Both the position numbers and the translations under genes were made by a program. Below the pieces are notes generated by a model, which was not told the DNA's origin, searched no databases, and saw only the letters and a list, made by a program, of their open reading frames with translations. Shown piece after piece: positions 1 to 7,029 of a stretch of 35,333 nt of DNA; the stretch's first letter is position 1, and each line of letters opens with the position of its first letter. The stretch covers positions 1 to 35,333 of the forward strand of contig CAMWPB010000044.1 of the NCBI GenBank assembly GCA_947176065.1, given 5' to 3'. The DNA comes from an uncultured Lachnospiraceae bacterium. Lineage in GTDB: Bacteria; Bacillota; Clostridia; Lachnospirales; Lachnospiraceae.

Positions 1-16
1 GGTGGTGTGAGAGGTC

Positions 17-79
17 GGAATTTCTCAACTAAGAGAAATTCCTCCTACTCGATTTCTGTGAGACACCGTTATCAACGGT
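17..79. terminator. Two hairpins downstream of the TetR gene
   Basis: A 10-bp perfect stem (GGAATTTCTC at 17-26 with GAGAAATTCC at 33-42) is followed by a 6-bp stem (ACCGTT/AACGGT, about 65-79) that overlaps the 3' end of the minus-strand TetR gene. They could end transcription of the TetR gene or of an unseen gene to the left. No long U-tract is visible on either strand, so the terminator role is inferred from position. Confidence 0.4.
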
Positions 80-674
80 AGGAAAGCGTTTTTAACATAT
101 TCAGATAGGAGCAGGACTCCTCGTAAAGCATATCCGGGTGGAAAGACGAATCCTGAAAATGGGTATCCATCAGCCCGTCCAGCGTGTAAGTTACCATCTG
201 ATCCAGCTTTTCGTAATCAACCTCGCTCCTAAACAGGGAGCGGTCACTCTGGTTTTTCAGGACAGCCTGCATGTCGCTTAATACGTTCTTCTGGCGCTCA
301 ATAGCCATAAGAGCCTCGCTTACGTTCTCAAAACGGCAGCGGTCAAGGAACTGCTGCATGTAAGGATAATTTTTCAGCACCTGCATTTTGGCATATTCCA
401 TCTGGCGGCGGATTTCAAAGTAATCCCGCTCTGTGGAGGAAACGCCTCCGGTCAGTTCAAGCTTCATAAAACGTACACTGTAGTCAAAGAGGAAGCTGTA
501 CAGGCCGAGCTTACTTCCAAAATAGTGAAATAAGAGTCCCTTACTGATGCCGGCCTCACCTACAATATCATCTGTACTGGCATGTTTATAGCCGCCCGTC
601 GAAAATATTTTTAAAGAGGCATTAATCATGCGGTCCTGTTTTTCCTTTTTCAGATCAAAAAATTTTTCGTTCAT
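72..674 (-). CDS. TetR/AcrR family transcriptional regulator
   Basis: A 200-residue protein, the usual TetR length. Residues about 13-60 form the N-terminal helix-turn-helix (MINASLKIFSTGGYKHAS, then DDIVGEAGISKGLLFHYFGSK), with the family's GxxKGxLxxYFxxK recognition-helix pattern. The C-terminal part is the variable helical ligand and dimer domain, so the effector cannot be predicted. The start follows an AGGAAGG-like site. A sigma-A promoter (-35 TTGAAT, -10 TATAGT) and a palindrome lie just upstream, which suggests autoregulation. No obvious target transporter is adjacent. The divergent neighbour is a small acidic protein gene about 240 bp away. Family assignment is secure; the target is unknown. 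Confidence 0.9.
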   Translation of the reverse strand: MNEKFFDLKKEKQDRMINASLKIFSTGGYKHASTDDIVGEAGISKGLLFHYFGSKLGLYSFLFDYSVRFMKLELTGGVSSTERDYFEIRRQMEYAKMQVLKNYPYMQQFLDRCRFENVSEALMAIERQKNVLSDMQAVLKNQSDRSLFRSEVDYEKLDQMVTYTLDGLMDTHFQDSSFHPDMLYEESCSYLNMLKTLSYR

Positions 675-696
675 ACCTTCCTCAATTCTACATAAA

Positions 697-747
697 TTGA
701 CCTTTTTGGTCGACTATAACTATAGCACAACCCCGCGCGGGATTCAA
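697..747 (-). promoter_or_regulatory. TetR gene promoter and likely operator
   Basis: On the minus strand, TTGAAT (742-747) is separated by exactly 17 bp from TATAGT (719-724), a good sigma-A promoter for the TetR gene. Just downstream of the -10 lies the imperfect palindrome TTGACC-TTTTT-GGTCGA (697-713), typical in size and spacing for a TetR operator. Binding there would block transcription initiation, so autorepression is inferred. Promoter elements are read directly; function is not shown. Confidence 0.6.
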
Positions 748-915
748 TGACCTGCGAAAAACTAGTTTTAAGAAAATTTTCAGCCACAAGATGTTGTGCC
801 TAAAATGCAGAAGGAATAAAGTTTTCTCTTTTTTTATACATATTCTCTTTTCATTTTCACAAAATAGTATTAATATAATGATAATAGGAACAGATGCGGT
901 GAAAGGAGAACACTG

Positions 916-1260
916 ATGGCGAAAAAATTCGGTAGGTTATTGATGGTGACAGCGGCTCTTGGCGCCGTAGCGGGAGGTGCGTACTACTACCTGAAGGGCA
1001 GGGACGCACTGATGGATGACGATTTCGATGACGATGAGGACTTCGATAATTTTGACGACGATCTCGACGACAATGAAACAGATCGGAATTATGTGGATCT
1101 TGACCTCGGAAAGACAGAGGAGAACGGTGCGGCAGCGGAGTTTAAGGAAGGGATTCAGGCGGCGAAAGCAGTGGCGACGGATAAGGTTGTCGGGAGCGTG
1201 AAGAAAGTGGAAGAGTTTTTCGACGACGATGACAGCGACGGCTCCATGGATGCGATGTAG
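916..1260 (+). CDS. Small membrane-anchored, Asp-rich hypothetical protein
   Basis: A 114-residue protein with a strong ribosome site (AAAGGAG, about 8 bases before ATG). Residues about 5-27 form a short hydrophobic Gly/Ala-rich segment (GRLLMVTAALGAVAGGAYYY) that looks like a single membrane anchor. After it comes an extremely acidic stretch (about 32-60, mostly Asp with Phe and Glu), a more ordinary helical part, and a second acidic patch near the C-terminus (FFDDDDSDG). The layout loosely recalls YtxH-like anchored proteins, but I do not recognise a family motif. An Asp-rich exposed region could bind cations; that is only a suggestion. A multi-hairpin region and strong terminator follow directly. 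Confidence 0.75.
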   Translation: MAKKFGRLLMVTAALGAVAGGAYYYLKGRDALMDDDFDDDEDFDNFDDDLDDNETDRNYVDLDLGKTEENGAAAEFKEGIQAAKAVATDKVVGSVKKVEEFFDDDDSDGSMDAM

Positions 1261-1264
1261 CAAC

Positions 1265-1370
1265 CGCAAAAGAAAAACAAGCGGCTGCGAAGCAGACATT
1301 TGTTTTTCTTGCGTTGCTAACGAGCAAACGTCCGATGCAATCGGACAGAGAGCGCGAAGCGCGGGTTTGC
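1265..1370 (+). repeat. Run of RNA hairpins 3' of the acidic protein gene
   Basis: This intergenic stretch holds a long stem (CGCAA/AGAAAAACAA at 1265-1280 pairing with 1300-1313) capped by an inner CTGC-GAA-GCAG hairpin. It is followed by a possible three-way junction. The outer pair is GCAAAC (1324-1329) with GTTTGC (1365-1370), enclosing GTCCGAT-GCA-ATCGGAC (1330-1346) and GCGC-GAA-GCGC (1352-1362). All pairings are read directly. No function is known to me. It may be an intergenic structured repeat or an elaborate 3' UTR. Confidence 0.55.
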
Positions 1371-1374
1371 GAGT

Positions 1375-1403
1375 GGACAGACGGAATGGTCTGTCCCTTT
1401 TTT
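1375..1403 (+). terminator. Rho-independent terminator of the acidic protein gene
   Basis: GGACAGAC (1375-1382) pairs with GTCTGTCC (1389-1396) across a 6-base loop and is followed by a T run (1398-1403). The T run touches the stop codon of the convergent DUF6062 gene, so the terminator separates the two convergent units. Confidence 0.85.
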
Positions 1404-2163
1404 ATTTATTCGCCTGATACGGCGGATCGGCGGGATACCCGCCCTTTAACTTCTGCATACCGCGCTGGATGGCATCCCTGGAATTTTTCCAGTCCGCGTC
1501 CTTGTTGCGGTAGTCGAATTTTTCCACAAGCCAGGAGACGTCCTCTGAAAGGCGCGCCATATTTTCCTCCATCAGCGGGAAAATCATATCATAAAAATCT
1601 TTTTTCTCCTTATCGCTCAGGCGGCTGTCCGCCGCTTCGCAAAGATCGCCAAAGTGGTGAATACAGAAGCCCTTGCTCTCTTTTACTTTTGCGCGGAATT
1701 CGGGATCCTTTTTAAACATGACAAAAAAGGTGTCAAGATAGCGTTCGTAGGTGTCCCCATAGCGTTTGCAGATATAACAGGAGGCGTCCTTTTCCGCGGC
1801 CCAGATACCGATGGCATTCGTGCGTTCGGTCTGTTTTTTGAATTTATCTTTCAAGGAGGTTTTACCGGGAGCAAAAGCCCTGATTTTTTCATGGAGCTCC
1901 TGATTCATGCGCTGGTAGTGCGTTTTCAGAATCCAGGCGTTTCCCAGCGTGTTGCCGTAATCAAACATTTTCTTAAAATGATTTCTGCAGAACCCTTCTT
2001 TATCGGTCTGCTCCCGCACATCGCTTTCCATGTAGGAGGAGCCGGAACCGAGTACAAAATCCAGAAGATCCTGTTCCACATTGCGTTCGATAAAGCAGAA
2101 GGGGCACTCGTCCTGTGCGTTGATGGCGTCGTTTAAGGGGATGGTGTAGAGCTTTTCTTTCAT
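1402..2163 (-). CDS. DUF6062 family protein (cysteine-rich, putative metal-binding)
   Basis: A 253-residue protein with two similar halves. Each half has a CxxC pair followed by a Cys-x-x-His motif: CPFC near residue 20 with GFCRNHF near 58, and CYIC near 130 with GFCIHHF near 165. This paired arrangement suggests two small zinc- or metal-binding modules in an otherwise helical, charged soluble protein. The sequence resembles the DUF6062 group of clostridial proteins, whose biochemical role is unknown to me. It is a single gene on the minus strand, convergent with the acidic protein gene and divergent from the HAD phosphatase gene. Gene reality is secure; function is open. Confidence 0.8.
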   Translation of the reverse strand: MKEKLYTIPLNDAINAQDECPFCFIERNVEQDLLDFVLGSGSSYMESDVREQTDKEGFCRNHFKKMFDYGNTLGNAWILKTHYQRMNQELHEKIRAFAPGKTSLKDKFKKQTERTNAIGIWAAEKDASCYICKRYGDTYERYLDTFFVMFKKDPEFRAKVKESKGFCIHHFGDLCEAADSRLSDKEKKDFYDMIFPLMEENMARLSEDVSWLVEKFDYRNKDADWKNSRDAIQRGMQKLKGGYPADPPYQANK

Positions 2164-2301
2164 GGGAATACCTCCGATTACCTTAAAATCACTTGCTTTT
2201 CTTTTCTGTTACGGTTATTATATTCTAGCATATATGAGGGACTGCGGCAAATGCTTCCGCAGATGACAGGGATAAAACGGATGAAGAAAGGTGAATAAGT
2301 C

Positions 2302-3123
2302 ATGCAAAATCAGATTCCCGGGGTAAATGAAGACGCAGAAGAAATCTTATCACAGATAGAATGCTTTGCGCTCGATATGGACGGCACGATTTATCTGGGA
2401 GAAAAATGGATCGATGGCGCGCAGGCGTTTCTGGAGCGCATAGAAGCGTCAGGGAGAAGCTATGTCTTTGTAACCAACAATTCTTCGAAAAATGCGGCGG
2501 TCTATGTGGAGAAGCTTAAGAGGATGGGCCTTTCTGTGGGAGAGAATAAAATCGTCACCTCAGGTCAGGCTACGATCCACTATTTGAAACGGCATTTTCC
2601 GGACAGGAAAGTATTTCTTCTGGGAAATGAGCTTTTGCGGGAGGAATTTCGGCAGGCCGGCATCGCTCTGGAGGAGGATAACCCGGACGTGGTGGTGACC
2701 GCCTTTGACACTTCTCTTGATTATAGGAAAATGTGCAGGGTCTGCGATTTCGTGCGCGCCGGACTGCCCTATCTGGCGACCCACCCGGATTATAACTGCC
2801 CCACGGAGGACGGCTTTATCCCGGATGCAGGGGCTATTCACGCATTTATAAACGCATCGGCGTTCCGCTATCCCGACAGGGTGATCGGCAAGCCGAATGG
2901 GGATATCATAGAGTATTTGACTACAAGAGTCAATGCGGAGAGAAGCCGCATCGCCATGGTGGGAGACCGTCTGTACACGGATATAGCGGCGGGAAGGAAT
3001 CATGGCTTAAAAAGTGTGCTGGTTTTAAGTGGTGAAGCATCCTTAGAGGATGTGCGCAGATCCGAGATAAAACCGCATCTTATTTTTTCATCGGTGCGGG
3101 AGATGATTTCCTTCCTGAAATGA
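2302..3123 (+). CDS. HAD-IIA family hydrolase (NagD/AraL-like phosphatase)
   Basis: A 273-residue soluble phosphatase of the HAD superfamily, subclass IIA (C2 cap). Motif I is DMDGTIYLG near residue 30 (Asp nucleophile and acid/base Asp). Motif II is FVTNNSS near 58, and the conserved Lys lies in GKPNGDII near 197. Motif IV is MVGDRLYTDIAAG near 220, with the acidic residues that bind magnesium. Family members dephosphorylate sugar phosphates, nucleotides or phosphoglycolate; the substrate cannot be told from sequence. The start follows GAAAGGTG. The c-di-GMP gene begins 37 bases downstream on the same strand, so the two may be co-transcribed. Confidence 0.9.
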   Translation: MQNQIPGVNEDAEEILSQIECFALDMDGTIYLGEKWIDGAQAFLERIEASGRSYVFVTNNSSKNAAVYVEKLKRMGLSVGENKIVTSGQATIHYLKRHFPDRKVFLLGNELLREEFRQAGIALEEDNPDVVVTAFDTSLDYRKMCRVCDFVRAGLPYLATHPDYNCPTEDGFIPDAGAIHAFINASAFRYPDRVIGKPNGDIIEYLTTRVNAERSRIAMVGDRLYTDIAAGRNHGLKSVLVLSGEASLEDVRRSEIKPHLIFSSVREMISFLK

Positions 3124-3160
3124 TGGGCACCGGGTAAGAATTTACGATATGGAGGATAAC

Positions 3161-5044
3161 ATGAATATACAGGCGCAAATGTGTGGAATTATTCTGCTTG
3201 TGACGATGTTTCTGTTTTATAGGAGATATCAGTCGCTGAAGCTGGGCACCCAGATTATGTTTCAGGTGCTTTTGTTTGGTATGCTGTTTTGCGTGTTTAG
3301 CGATATGCTTTCCATCTGGGCGATTGTCAGGCTGCTGCTGGACCACAGGGGGCTGGTGCTGGCGGTCTGCAGGCTGTATTTGATTTCGCTGGTGCTGGTG
3401 GGGCTTTTGGGATTTCTGTACGAGTGCTCGGATGTGTATGAAGGACAGAAAAAGTTTTGGAAGATGGTCGCTGTCGGAGTCGGGATCTGGCTGGCGGAGA
3501 GTGTCGTGATCGCCTGTCTGCCGATTGGGATTTATAAGATGGGCCGGGTGGTGTATACGGCCGGACCGGCGGTGCTTTCGACTTACGCCTTTGCGGGGAG
3601 CTTTGTTGTCTTTAATATTATCTTTACCCTGGCTCACCGAAAACAGGCGAACGCCAGAAGAAGCCAGGTGATCCTGTGCTGGATGGCCATATGGTTCGGG
3701 GCGGCGTTTGTACAGTTTTTAAACAACGAGCTGCTGCTGATGGGCTACGCGGGAGCGCTGGGCATTCTGGTGATCTTTTTCAGGCTTGAAAATCCGGAGT
3801 ATCTGACGGACCGGGTGACAGGGCTGTACAATCAGGAAGGTCTGCTGCTTTATGCCAGAAAGCTGTATAACAGGGAAAAGAATTTTTCCCTGCTTTCGAT
3901 CTGGTGGAATCTGGGAGTCAGTCAGGCCGATGAGGGGGCAAGGGAGCAGGCGGTGATGGCTGCCTTTGCCAAAAGGCTGCCGAAGCTGGATCACACGAGG
4001 GTCTTTAAGATGGCGGATGACGAGGTGTGGATGGTCTTTGAGGATCTGGAGCATGTGGAGGATACCATCGAGAAAGTCAGGAGCTTCGTCGAGTACGGAA
4101 GAAGGGAGCTTGGAGGAATGGCGCAGGCGGCCTTCACATATATGCCGGACGCGGCATTGGTAGGCGATTATCAGGAGATGGTTCATCTGATGCAGTATGC
4201 CAGATGGAAAAGCAGCGATCACAGCGCTTCCAATTTCAAGCAGGTGGATATGGACTTCGTGGAGCAGATGCGGAAGGAAAAGAGCATGGAGCAGATGCTG
4301 GACGAGGCCATGAAGGAGGACCGGATCGAAGTATTCTATCAGCCGATTTTTTCCACAAAGGCGAAAAAGTTTGTGAGCGCGGAGGCGCTGGTACGGATGC
4401 GGGATAAGGATGGTAATCTGGTGCCGCCGGGCGCTTTTATCTCCGTGGCGGAGGCCAACGGCAAGATCCTGCAGCTCGGGGAGATTGTGTTTGAAAAAGT
4501 CTGCCGCTTTTTTACGAAGGAACGGCTGGAGCAGTACGGGCTGCATTATATAGAAGTAAATCTGTCGGTTGTCCAGTGCGGATATCCGGGACTGGCGGAC
4601 GATTACATAGGGATTATGGAGAAATACCAGATCAATCCGAAATACATCAATCTGGAGATCACGGAGTCCGCGTCCATGGCGGCGAAGAAAACGCTTCTGG
4701 AAAATATGCGCAGGCTGATGGAATACGGGGTGTATTTTTCGCTGGACGATTTTGGCACCGGTCAGTCCAATCTGAATTATATTGTGGATATGCCGGTCAA
4801 TATCGTGAAGTTTGACCGGGAGATGAGTCAGGCATTTTTCAAGGATGAGAAGGCAAAGTATGTAATGAATGCCGCCATGCAGATGATCCATGGTATGAAG
4901 CTCAAAATTGTGTCGGAGGGCATCGAGACCGAAGAGCAGTATCTGGCGATGGAAGAGTTGGCGATTGATTATATTCAGGGTTACTATTTCTCAAAGCCGC
5001 TTCCTGAGGCGGCGTTTCTGGCATTCTTACAGAGCGGGCAGTGA
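3161..5044 (+). CDS. Membrane EAL-domain c-di-GMP phosphodiesterase with degenerate GGDEF
   Basis: The preferred start (3161) has GGAGG five bases upstream, giving 627 residues. Residues about 1-210 form six or seven hydrophobic segments, a membrane sensor. A GGDEF-like domain follows (from TDRVTGLYN, about 220), but its signature is replaced by ADDEV near residue 285, so cyclase activity is unlikely. The C-terminal EAL domain (about 375-627) keeps EALVR (Glu408), the Asn of VNLSV, EITES, LDDFGTG, KFD, SEGIE and QGYYFSKP. These are the metal and catalytic residues of active c-di-GMP phosphodiesterases. The degenerate GGDEF may be a regulatory module. A strong terminator follows. No c-di-GMP riboswitch is visible nearby. 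Confidence 0.92.
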   Translation: MNIQAQMCGIILLVTMFLFYRRYQSLKLGTQIMFQVLLFGMLFCVFSDMLSIWAIVRLLLDHRGLVLAVCRLYLISLVLVGLLGFLYECSDVYEGQKKFWKMVAVGVGIWLAESVVIACLPIGIYKMGRVVYTAGPAVLSTYAFAGSFVVFNIIFTLAHRKQANARRSQVILCWMAIWFGAAFVQFLNNELLLMGYAGALGILVIFFRLENPEYLTDRVTGLYNQEGLLLYARKLYNREKNFSLLSIWWNLGVSQADEGAREQAVMAAFAKRLPKLDHTRVFKMADDEVWMVFEDLEHVEDTIEKVRSFVEYGRRELGGMAQAAFTYMPDAALVGDYQEMVHLMQYARWKSSDHSASNFKQVDMDFVEQMRKEKSMEQMLDEAMKEDRIEVFYQPIFSTKAKKFVSAEALVRMRDKDGNLVPPGAFISVAEANGKILQLGEIVFEKVCRFFTKERLEQYGLHYIEVNLSVVQCGYPGLADDYIGIMEKYQINPKYINLEITESASMAAKKTLLENMRRLMEYGVYFSLDDFGTGQSNLNYIVDMPVNIVKFDREMSQAFFKDEKAKYVMNAAMQMIHGMKLKIVSEGIETEEQYLAMEELAIDYIQGYYFSKPLPEAAFLAFLQSGQ

Positions 5045-5055
5045 TACGGGCTGCG

Positions 5056-5095
5056 CGGCGGGCAGGGGAGAAAAATTCCCCGCCCGCCGTTTTTT
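5056..5095 (+). terminator. Rho-independent terminator of the EAL gene
   Basis: CGGCGGGC (5056-5063) pairs with GCCCGCCG (5082-5089), extended by an inner GGGGA/TTCCCC pairing, and six T residues follow (5090-5095). Confidence 0.9.
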
Positions 5096-5242
5096 GTTCG
5101 ATAGAACACATTTTGACACCTTAACCTCTACAGGAAATTGCGACAGTGTAAGCCAAAACAATGGAAACTGTGCATAATGCATAAAACGTCTGTATAAATT
5201 CTATCTAAAATGGCAAAACTGGATATTATTAGAAAAAAACTC

Positions 5243-5271
5243 TTGTCAGATTGACGGGAGGGTGGTATATT
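5243..5271 (+). promoter_or_regulatory. Sigma-A promoter of the maltodextrin transport operon
   Basis: TTGTCA (5243-5248) and TATATT (5266-5271) are separated by exactly 17 bp, placing the transcript start near 5278, directly before the operator-like repeats and about 100 bases before the binding-protein start. The remainder of the 5045-5380 gap contains only the upstream terminator and AT-rich sequence in which I see no further gene. Confidence 0.65.
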
Positions 5272-5278
5272 AAAGTCA

Positions 5279-5338
5279 AGCAAACGGAAACGTTACCGGG
5301 GACGATACCGAAACCGTTACCGCAAACGTTACCAGAAC
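5279..5338 (+). promoter_or_regulatory. 12-bp-periodic LacI-type operator array
   Basis: The heptamer CGTTACC starts at 5291, 5315 and 5327, and the variant CGATACC at 5303, so four units sit on an exact 12-bp period. Two overlapping near-palindromes, GGAAACGTTACC (5286-5297) and GCAAACGTTACC (5322-5333), match the general AAACGTT-centred form of LacI/GalR/MalR operators. The array lies just downstream of the promoter, where bound repressor would block initiation or elongation. The likely ligand is the LacI-family regulator at 10460, which is an inference from operon membership. Confidence 0.6.
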
Positions 5339-5380
5339 AACCAACTATTATTTCAATTACTGAAAGGGAGAGGGAAGACA

Positions 5381-6736
5381 ATGAAAAAGAAAATTGTGAG
5401 CACAATGCTTTGTGTAGCGATGATTTCCACCATGTTAGCAGGCTGCGGCGGCGGTTCTGACAATGGCGGTACGGCACAGGCGCCCGCAGCGGACGACTCC
5501 GCGGCAGAGGCTCCTGCAGCGGATGCAGCTCCGGCAGCAGGCGGCGGTTCGGTTTACTGGCTGAACTTCAAACCCGAGTCCGACGAAGTATTACAGGAAG
5601 TAGCGGCTGACTACACGGCAAAGACCGGCGTGGAAGTAAAGGTAGTGACAGCAGCTTCCGGCACGTATTCCACAACACTGTTATCCGAGATGGATAAATC
5701 CGCGCCCCCGACACTGTTTGTCATCGGTAATCAGGCCGGCGTAAAGGACTGGAAAGACTACGCGCTGGATCTGAACGGCACAGCGATCGCCAATGAGCTG
5801 AACACAGACGCTTACAACCTTTATGATGAGACCGGCAAGCTGGTGTCCATCGGTTACTGCTACGAGTGCTACGGCATCATCGCAAATCCTGACCTGATTG
5901 AAAAGGCGGGTCACTCCATGGATGAGATCAAGAACTTTGAGGGCTTAAAGACGGTGGCGGAGGACATTCACGCACGTGCGGGTGAGCTTGGCTTTGACGC
6001 TTTCTCCTCCTCCGATATGGATGATTCTTCTTCCTGGAGATTTACGGGACATATGGCGAACCTTGAGTACTATTACGAGCAGGAGGGAACGGCCTGGACA
6101 GAGTGCCCGCCTACCATCTCCGGCAAGTATCTGGATAACTTCAAAAACCTGTATGACCTTTGCATCAACAACAGCCTGACAGATCCGAAGGAGCTGGCTA
6201 CCGGCGGACATGATGCGGAGAACGAGTTCAAGACAGGGCAGGCGGCATTTTTCGTAAACGGTTCCTGGGAATATGAAGCGGTAAAGGCTGACGTGCCGAA
6301 CGCAACGATGATTCCTTACTACTGCGGTGTTGCAGGCGAGGAAAAGGCAGGCTTAAACTGTGGTACAGAGAACTGCTGGGCAATCAACAGCAAAGCTTCC
6401 GCAGAGGACCAGCAGGCTACGATGGACTTCATGGTTTGGTGTGTGACAGATCCCGATGCTTCTCGCAAGCTGGTAGATACCTTCGGCGTTATGCCTTATA
6501 AGTCTGCGGCAGAGTCCACCAACGGATTCCTGGCAGCGGCTGACAAGTACACGGCTGACGGATGCTATGTCATGAACTGGGCAACCAACTTCCAGCCTAA
6601 CGTAGATTCTTACCGCGCTACTCTGGTAAGTGCACTGAACCAGTACAACGCAGATCAGTCCGATGCAAACTGGGAGACGGTACGCACGGCATTTGTGGAC
6701 GGCTGGGCAGCAGAATACAACGCTGTGAACAACTAA
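5381..6736 (+). CDS. ABC transporter sugar-binding lipoprotein (probable maltodextrin)
   Basis: A 451-residue extracellular solute-binding protein. The N-terminus is a lipoprotein signal: MKKK, a hydrophobic stretch, then the lipobox LAGC with Cys22 as the lipidated residue. A low-complexity Ala/Pro/Gly/Asp linker follows (about 24-50). The mature part begins VYWLNFKPESDEVLQ and has the family-1 extracellular binding-protein pattern (VIGNQAGVKDWKDYA, FKTGQAAFFVNGSWEYEAV). Its start follows a GGGAGAGG-type site. It is the first gene of the operon with two permeases, MalQ and a LacI regulator, which argues for alpha-glucan oligosaccharides. Exact ligand is inferred only from neighbours. Confidence 0.92.
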   Translation: MKKKIVSTMLCVAMISTMLAGCGGGSDNGGTAQAPAADDSAAEAPAADAAPAAGGGSVYWLNFKPESDEVLQEVAADYTAKTGVEVKVVTAASGTYSTTLLSEMDKSAPPTLFVIGNQAGVKDWKDYALDLNGTAIANELNTDAYNLYDETGKLVSIGYCYECYGIIANPDLIEKAGHSMDEIKNFEGLKTVAEDIHARAGELGFDAFSSSDMDDSSSWRFTGHMANLEYYYEQEGTAWTECPPTISGKYLDNFKNLYDLCINNSLTDPKELATGGHDAENEFKTGQAAFFVNGSWEYEAVKADVPNATMIPYYCGVAGEEKAGLNCGTENCWAINSKASAEDQQATMDFMVWCVTDPDASRKLVDTFGVMPYKSAAESTNGFLAAADKYTADGCYVMNWATNFQPNVDSYRATLVSALNQYNADQSDANWETVRTAFVDGWAAEYNAVNN

Positions 6737-6780
6737 TCAGGGATTATATCATATAGAAAAAGTGAATATGTCACTTATGC

Positions 6781-6810
6781 GGCGGGGCGGTCTTATCCGC
6801 CCCGCCTTTT
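6781..6810 (+). terminator. Terminator between binding protein and permease genes
   Basis: A perfect 10-bp GC-rich stem (GGCGGGGCGG 6781-6790, CCGCCCCGCC 6797-6806) is followed by only four T residues. It is likely partial, giving excess binding protein over permease, as is common in such operons. Confidence 0.75.
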
Positions 6811-6815
6811 CCGGG

Positions 6816-6984
6816 TATAAGCAGAGTCAGAAGACGGCTGGGACAAGATGCATGTTTACATGCAAGATTGTCGAAGACGGTTTCTGACGAGGCGCAGGAC
6901 ATCCGGGGGATGTCTGCTTTGCGCGGACCGGAGTGGAACGGAGACCGCGAATGAGAAATGCGAAGCATTTCGAGTCTGCTTATA
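6816..6984 (+). repeat. Structured intergenic element, copy A
   Basis: A ~169-bp element with terminal inverted repeats (TATAAGCAGA at the left, TCTGCTTATA at the right). Inside are GTCAGAA/TTCTGAC, an apical TGCATG/CATGCA hairpin, GCGCA/TGCGC enclosing GACATCC-GGG-GGATGTC (6898-6914), and GAAATGC-GAA-GCATTTC (6955-6971). A second copy in opposite orientation lies at 16673-16848 with long identical blocks. Copy A sits between the binding-protein terminator and the first permease gene and must be read through by any operon-long transcript. It encodes no plausible protein. Confidence 0.8.
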
Positions 6985-7029
6985 CTGCGAGCTCGTGCAT
7001 TATCACAAAATAAATCAGGGGGTGATACC

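Noticed and set aside
3719..4891. A 390-codon open frame antisense to the EAL gene
   Set aside because: The sense strand encodes a complete EAL protein with all motifs. The antisense product is rich in His, Leu and Pro with no recognisable domain, the usual signature of a shadow frame.
5279..5338. CRISPR-like or satellite repeat
   Set aside because: The unit is only 12 bp, has four copies, and lies immediately after a promoter with LacI-type operator cores, so an operator array explains it better.
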